Assembly (NCBI GenBank): GCA_947054185.1
Contig: CAMRVW010000003.1
Span: 1 to 37,608 of the forward strand
Direction: 5' to 3'
From: an uncultured Rikenellaceae bacterium
GTDB taxonomy: Bacteria; Bacteroidota; Bacteroidia; Bacteroidales; Rikenellaceae
Length of the DNA: 37,608 bases
How positions within the stretch are numbered: the first letter of the stretch is position 1; the number at the start of each line of letters is the position of its first letter. Below are positions 33,289 through 37,608 of this stretch, in pieces. The position numbers and the translations under genes are program-made. The notes below the pieces were generated by a model that was not told the origin of the DNA, made no database searches, and saw only the letters and a list, made by a program, of their open reading frames with translations.

Positions 33289-34896
33289 TTAGAGCTTGGG
33301 CCCTGCCGCAACGAGTTTTTTGCCCTCTTCGTTGGTGGTGTACTTCTCGAAGTTTTTGATGAATCGGCCTGCGAGATCTTTAGCCTTGGCATCCCACTGT
33401 GAGGCGTCGGCGTAAGTGTCTCTGGGGTCGAGGATGGCGGGGTCGACACCGGGCAACGATGTGGGCACCGTGAAGTTGAAATAGGGTATGCTCTTGGTGG
33501 CAGCCTTGTCTATCGAACCGTCGAGTATGGCGTCGATTATGCCGCGGGTGTCTTTGATGGAAATACGCTTGCCGGTACCGTTCCAGCCGGTGTTGACAAG
33601 GTAAGCCTTGGCGCCCGATTTCTGCATCTTCTTAACGAGCTCTTCTGCATACTTGGTGGGGTGCAGCGAGAGGAACGCCGCGCCGAAGCAAGCCGAGAAT
33701 GTGGGTGTGGGCTCGGTGATGCCGCGCTCGGTACCTGCCAGTTTGGCGGTGAAGCCAGAGAGGAAGTAATATTTGGTCTGCTCGGGATCGAGTATAGAAA
33801 CCGGAGGAAGCACACCGAAAGCGTCTGCCGACAGGAAGATGACCTGTTTTGCGGCGGGAGCCTTGGAGATGGGCTTGACGATGTTGTCGATGTGATAGAT
33901 GGGGTAAGAGACGCGGGTGTTCTCGGTGACGCTCTTGTCGGCGAAGTCTATCTTGCCGGCAGCATCCACGGTGACGTTCTCCAAGAGGGCGTCGCGGCGG
34001 ATGGCCTTATAGATATCGGGCTCGGCCTCTGCGCTGAGGTTGATGACCTTGGCATAGCATCCGCCCTCGAAGTTGAAGACGCCCTCATCGTCCCAGCCGT
34101 GCTCGTCGTCGCCTATGAGCATGCGTTTGGGGTCGGTTGAGAGGGTGGTCTTGCCGGTGCCTGACAGACCGAAGAAGATGGCAGTGCTTTCGCCCTTGGT
34201 GTCGGTGTTGGCAGAGCAGTGCATAGAGGCGATGCCTTTGAGGGGCAACAGATAGTTCATGTATGAGAACATGCCTTTCTTCATCTCGCCGCCATACCAT
34301 GTGTTGATGATGACCTGTATCTTCTCTGTGAGGTTGAACACAACGGCTGTCTCTGAGTTGAGACCGAGCTCTTTATAGTTCTCGACCTTGGCTTTAGAGG
34401 CGTTCATCACCACGAAGTCGGGCTCGCCGTAACCTGCCAGCTCTTCGGCCGTGGGACGTATGAACATGTTGGTGACGAAGTGAGCCTGCCATGCCACCTC
34501 CATGATGAAACGCACCTTTATGCGGGTGTTCTGGTTGGCACCGCAGAAGGTGTCGACAACATAGAGCTTTTTGCCTGAGAGCTCTTTCTGTGCAATCTCC
34601 TTAACCGCGTTCCAGCATTTGGCGTCGACGGGTTTGTTGTCGTTTTTGTATGACTCTGATGTCCACCATACGGTGTCTTTGGTGGTGTCGTCGAGAACGA
34701 AGAATTTATCTTTGGGCGAGCGACCGGTGTAAACGCCTGTCATGACGTTGACGGCGCCCAGCTCGGTGAGCTGACCCTTCTCGAAACCCTCTAAAGAGCT
34801 GTCGGTCTCTGCCTTGAAAAGCTCGTCGTAAGAGGGGTTGTGAATAATCTCTTTGACACCGGTAATGCCGTATTTGCTCAAATCGATTGTTGCCAT
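33289..34896 (-). CDS. pckA: Phosphoenolpyruvate carboxykinase (ATP)
   Basis: A 535-residue ATP-type enzyme interconverting oxaloacetate and phosphoenolpyruvate; in Bacteroidales it runs toward oxaloacetate in succinate and propionate fermentation. The kinase motifs are GLSGTGKTTLS (243-253) and IGDDEHGWDDEGVFNFEGGCYAK (from 261). Substrate-binding TGRSPKDKF (57-65) and YGGEMKKGM (201-209) are present. The start is the ATG at 34896 (MATIDLSKYG); 54 further open codons upstream run through the leader and repeats and are not PckA-like. The upstream region carries tandem repeats with promoter boxes; element A copy 3 lies at the stop. Confidence 0.96.
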   Translation of the reverse strand: MATIDLSKYGITGVKEIIHNPSYDELFKAETDSSLEGFEKGQLTELGAVNVMTGVYTGRSPKDKFFVLDDTTKDTVWWTSESYKNDNKPVDAKCWNAVKEIAQKELSGKKLYVVDTFCGANQNTRIKVRFIMEVAWQAHFVTNMFIRPTAEELAGYGEPDFVVMNASKAKVENYKELGLNSETAVVFNLTEKIQVIINTWYGGEMKKGMFSYMNYLLPLKGIASMHCSANTDTKGESTAIFFGLSGTGKTTLSTDPKRMLIGDDEHGWDDEGVFNFEGGCYAKVINLSAEAEPDIYKAIRRDALLENVTVDAAGKIDFADKSVTENTRVSYPIYHIDNIVKPISKAPAAKQVIFLSADAFGVLPPVSILDPEQTKYYFLSGFTAKLAGTERGITEPTPTFSACFGAAFLSLHPTKYAEELVKKMQKSGAKAYLVNTGWNGTGKRISIKDTRGIIDAILDGSIDKAATKSIPYFNFTVPTSLPGVDPAILDPRDTYADASQWDAKAKDLAGRFIKNFEKYTTNEEGKKLVAAGPKL

Positions 34897-35015
34897 AAAT
34901 TTTGGTTTTAAAATTATGTTTGTAATACTTTGTTTGCCTTGTCTTAAAACGATCGCACTGTAACTTAAATTGTTGCGATATACGGAGGCGGAATGGGCCC
35001 CTATTCCTCCGATTA

Positions 35016-35047
35016 CAAAGATACGAATAAGCGAGGGTAAAAGCAAG
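35016..35047 (-). promoter_or_regulatory. pckA promoter at the repeat edge
   Basis: Minus strand TATCTTTG (35016-35023), with CTTG (35044-35047) 20 bp upstream, one mismatch from TTTG. It implies a leader of about 110 nt. Further TATCTTTG boxes occur in the adjacent repeat units, so several starts are possible. Confidence 0.6.
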
Positions 35048-35178
35048 TTCACTTGCATTTTGCCGAGCGGGAGTATCTAAGACCGACAGGTCAAAGATAC
35101 GATTAAGCCGGGAGGCAAGCAAATTTTATTTGTTTGTCCGAGGCGAAGTATCTAAGACCGACAGGTCAAAGATACGAA
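35017..35178 (-). repeat. Tandem repeats upstream of pckA
   Basis: The 29-bp word that begins GTATCTAAGACC and ends TCAAAGATAC occurs at 35073 and 35148, 75 bp apart; a partial first unit starts at 35017. The stretches between (AAGCGAGGG, GCAAGTT/ACTTGC inverted arms, TTTGCCGAGCG) are degenerate copies of each other. The same family lies inverted at 37507-37608. The remaining gap to plsY (35179-35343) holds nothing recognisable. Confidence 0.75.
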
Positions 35179-35343
35179 AATTTTATTTATTGTTAATAAA
35201 ATCACACTTATTTTTGTTTCCAAATGGCGTTGTTTGTGTTTATGTGTGTAATATTCAGGATGTTGCTGTCATGTGTGCGCCTGCAAAAACAAAGCCGCAT
35301 CCGGGCATGTGCGGGTGCGGCATGATATGTATCGGGTGTGCGG

Positions 35344-35982
35344 TTATTCTTTGTTTTTCTTTTTAACGAGGTATATTTTCGATTCCGTGCCCGAGAGGAG
35401 GCGTTTGATGTTTCGCCTGTGGGTGAAAATGAGCATTATGGCCACGACAATGCCGAAGATGACCATTTTAGAGTCGGCATGCCACAAGACAAGCATCACG
35501 GGGAATGATATGCCGCCCAATATGGAGCCGAGCGACACGTAATGGCTCACCGCCAGCACCACCATGAACACCCCGAAAGCCAAAAGCGTGGGCACCGTTG
35601 CCAGAGCCACCATTGTGCCGGCTATCGTGGCGACGCCCTTGCCCCCTTTGAAGCCGGCGAAGATGGGGAATATGTGTCCCATGACGGCCGCCACGGTGAG
35701 AGCCATTCGCAGTACGAACAACTCGGTGCTTCCCTCGGCATAGCCGTTGAAGTCTGTTGCGATGAGCGACAGTTTGACGGCTGCAAACCCTTTGAGGAAG
35801 TCTATTGCAAACACCGGAAGCGCCGCCTTTCGCCCCAACACGCGCAATGTGTTGGTGGCTCCTGCATTATGGCTGCCGTGTTCGCGCACGTCGATGCCGT
35901 AAAAACGTTTGCCTATCCATACCGAGCTGGGTATCGAACCCAAAAGGTAACCTGTTATTACCAATATTATGTTCAGAGCCAT
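35344..35982 (-). CDS. plsY: Acyl-phosphate glycerol-3-phosphate acyltransferase
   Basis: A 212-residue integral membrane enzyme that makes lysophosphatidate from acyl phosphate and glycerol-3-phosphate. The three family motifs are present: GSIPSSVWIGK (about 15-25), GSHNAGATNTLR (about 36-47) and GFKGGKGVAT (about 109-118). Several hydrophobic helices are seen, and the C-terminal tail is very basic (KKKNKE). A consensus promoter lies just upstream. The acyl-phosphate maker plsX is not in the window. Confidence 0.95.
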   Translation of the reverse strand: MALNIILVITGYLLGSIPSSVWIGKRFYGIDVREHGSHNAGATNTLRVLGRKAALPVFAIDFLKGFAAVKLSLIATDFNGYAEGSTELFVLRMALTVAAVMGHIFPIFAGFKGGKGVATIAGTMVALATVPTLLAFGVFMVVLAVSHYVSLGSILGGISFPVMLVLWHADSKMVIFGIVVAIMLIFTHRRNIKRLLSGTESKIYLVKKKNKE

Positions 35983-35997
35983 TTGTAATCTTTTCTA

Positions 35998-36028
35998 CAA
36001 AGATATTAACGTTTAAGTTCAAATCAAA
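35998..36028 (-). promoter_or_regulatory. plsY promoter
   Basis: Minus strand TTTG (36025-36028), 19-bp spacer, TATCTTTG (35998-36005): full Bacteroidetes consensus. It lies 15 bp before the start codon, so the transcript leader would be very short. Confidence 0.8.
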
Positions 36029-36111
36029 ATCTGCCCCGCTTCATGTGAGCCATGCCGGGGTGGCGTGTCGCTCTCAAAAGGGCTGTACTGCGGTGTTTGA
36101 AGAGGTGATGT

Positions 36112-37311
36112 CTATGCCGACAGCGCCTCTTTCCCGGCCTCTCTGCCGTAAATTTTAAGCGACATCCGTTTTACGATCACCACGAAGAAGCCCGTGAGTA
36201 TGAGATTGAAAACGATTGTCAGCAACGATATGATGAGCAACGGTCCGCCCAGGCCGTAACCTATGGCTATGAATATTATGCCGGCACCCACCTCTCCTCG
36301 CGTGAACATGCCTATGGAGAGGGCCAGTCGCTCGAGCAACGGACGGTCGCGATAGAAGAATACCGGTATCAGCTTGCCTATGTTGGAGAGGGCCGTGACC
36401 ACCACCACGTGCAGGGCTATGGTGCCCCAGCTCATGTGCGGGATGGCTGCCGTCACCTTGTCTGATATGACAGGCTCTATATCCATGCCCACGAAAAGAG
36501 GTGTGCTAAGCCCCACCAGCAGCATGAACAGATATGATATGCCGCCCGATATTTTGTGCTCCAACCCGGTCTCGGTGTGATGCGAGGTGTGCATTATCAT
36601 GCCTAACACGAAGGCAGGCAGAAGCACCTCTATGTGTATGGCGCTGTCGACGCCGAACCTGTGTTTGGTGAATATGTAAAGGCCCTGGCAGAACGCCACC
36701 AGTGCGACGGAATATATCAGCAGCGCCCACCAGTTTTGGTTGAAACGGTGTCTTTTGAGTCGTTTCCATCCCAGAAACAGCAGCGATATCACCACCACCA
36801 ATATGACGAGCAGTTGCCACTTGAGGCCTATCATCATGATCTGCAACGGTATCATGAGCAATATGGTGTCGAGGTCGTCGAAGATGGCCAGCACCTGCGT
36901 CTTTTTGTATATCCATTTACCCGCAAGGCCGGCGCCGGCGAGCATGGTGAAGAGGATGCCCGCCGAGGTGGGGGCTGCAAAACGGCTCAGAAGCAGGTTT
37001 TCTTTCCAGGCGTTCCAGTCGGCGAACGATCCCTCGGGCATCAGCCACATATAGTAAACGGCAATGAGAAGCCAGGGAGCCGCCGCCGTGGCCATGGCAA
37101 TGAAATAATCGGCCGTGTAACTGCGCCAGCGGCTCTTGTCTAACTCGAACTCGCGACCCACTCCTATCATTATATAGGCAAGGCACACGAACAAAAGGGT
37201 GTCGGTGACATGCTTGAAACCGGCGTAATGAGAGCCTAACTCTGTCGGTATGATTTGAGAAAATACCAGACCGACAATAAGGAAAATTGAAAACAGTACT
37301 ATTTTTTTCAC
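36112..37311 (-). CDS. Cation/proton antiporter (Na_H_Exchanger family)
   Basis: A 399-residue membrane protein with about 12 hydrophobic segments, resembling CPA-type antiporters. The first segment is a signal-anchor-like helix (IVLFSIFLIVGLVF). Residues around 117-155 (FAAPTSAGILFTMLAGAGL, then LAIFDDLDTILLMIPLQ) hold an Asp pair, the expected ion-binding motif of this fold. A later segment, FTRGEVGAGIIFIAIGYGLG, is typical of the family. It probably exchanges Na+ or K+ for H+ at the cytoplasmic membrane; the ion is not decided. No RCK domain is attached. Promoter elements lie just upstream. Confidence 0.85.
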   Translation of the reverse strand: MKKIVLFSIFLIVGLVFSQIIPTELGSHYAGFKHVTDTLLFVCLAYIMIGVGREFELDKSRWRSYTADYFIAMATAAAPWLLIAVYYMWLMPEGSFADWNAWKENLLLSRFAAPTSAGILFTMLAGAGLAGKWIYKKTQVLAIFDDLDTILLMIPLQIMMIGLKWQLLVILVVVISLLFLGWKRLKRHRFNQNWWALLIYSVALVAFCQGLYIFTKHRFGVDSAIHIEVLLPAFVLGMIMHTSHHTETGLEHKISGGISYLFMLLVGLSTPLFVGMDIEPVISDKVTAAIPHMSWGTIALHVVVVTALSNIGKLIPVFFYRDRPLLERLALSIGMFTRGEVGAGIIFIAIGYGLGGPLLIISLLTIVFNLILTGFFVVIVKRMSLKIYGREAGKEALSA

Positions 37312-37331
37312 GCAAGAAAATTTATGTCCGG

Positions 37332-37362
37332 CAAAGATAGGGTTTTTCCCCTATCTATCAAT
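37332..37362 (-). promoter_or_regulatory. Antiporter gene promoter
   Basis: Minus strand ATTG (37359-37362), 19-bp spacer, TATCTTTG (37332-37339). The -33 has one mismatch. It lies 20 bp before the start. The region 37363-37506 shows no gene. Confidence 0.65.
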
Positions 37363-37506
37363 ATCGACGGGCTAATTATGTGTAAATCTTTTCGTTGTAC
37401 GTTGCGGTTTTCAGTGGTTAAATGGGGGGGCGGAGCTTTGGGCTTTTCGGTATGCTGCGGGCACGGTGTGTCGCAAGAGAGATATTTATTATCTTTAGTC
37501 TGATGG

Positions 37507-37608
37507 TCTAAGATACTTCCGCTCGGCAAAATGCAAGCACACTTGCTTTTGCGCTCGCTTATTCGTATCGTTGACCTGACGGTCTTAGATACTCTCGCTC
37601 GGCAAAAT
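37507..37608 (+). repeat. Dispersed repeat of the pckA-leader family, inverted
   Basis: GGTCTAAGATAC, then GCTCGGCAAAATGCAAG, ACTTGC, CGCTTATTCGTATC and TTGACCTG, then a second GGTCTTAGATAC and GCTCGGCAAAAT running into the window edge. It is the reverse complement of the repeat at 35017-35178, so there are at least two tandem units here as well. It would point toward a gene to the right of the window. Confidence 0.75.

Overview
The window looks like a gut Bacteroidales chromosome; the family (Muribaculaceae-like or a relative) cannot be settled by eye. Supporting signs are many promoters with the Bacteroidetes -7 box TAnnTTTG (two with TTTG exactly 19 bp upstream, at tig and plsY), Bacteroidetes-type families (PCMD-domain protein, PepSY-like and lipocalin-like lipoproteins, FISUMP fragments, S9B dipeptidyl peptidase, ATP-type PEP carboxykinase, Na+-type membrane pyrophosphatase) and moderate GC content.

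Layout. 1-607: an intergenic mosaic of two repeat types, ending at the stop of a PCMD-domain secreted protein (608-1558, -). 1714-8686 (-): a six-gene PAPS and sulfonation operon transcribed cysQ, SLC13 anion transporter, cysC, cysD, cysN, sulfotransferase. It makes activated sulfate and recycles PAP, but has no PAPS or sulfite reductase beside it, so it points to sulfonation of an unknown acceptor rather than cysteine synthesis. 9132-10193: lpxK (+). 10244-12000: two convergent fragments of FISUMP-domain genes embedded in repeats. 12001-16259 (-): a GH2 beta-galactosidase and two small lipoproteins. 16411-22749 (+): tig, a DUF418 membrane protein, nadC and a DPP IV-type peptidase. 23394-29409 (+): an S41 peptidase, then a tight cluster of an outer-membrane beta-barrel protein, a small membrane protein, the pyrophosphatase hppA and a DUF6088/AbiEi-like protein. 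29888-37311 (-): tRNA-Pro(CGG), a large DUF2339 membrane protein, pckA, plsY and a cation/proton antiporter.

The most unusual material is non-coding. A roughly 290-365 bp element (element A) occurs three times, each time abutting the stop codon of a leftward gene (PCMD gene, beta-galactosidase, pckA). It carries a 21-bp perfect hairpin whose stem differs at five positions in one copy, with every change compensated on the other arm, and it is bordered by short motifs in inverted orientation. A second, smaller hairpin with an invariant ACG loop occurs in all three copies and also just after both FISUMP fragments, again with compensated changes. A GC-rich block (element B) accompanies the copies in differing orientation. 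Separately, the S41 peptidase and beta-barrel genes share a duplicated promoter/leader region, and pckA is preceded by tandem repeats that carry promoter -7 boxes.
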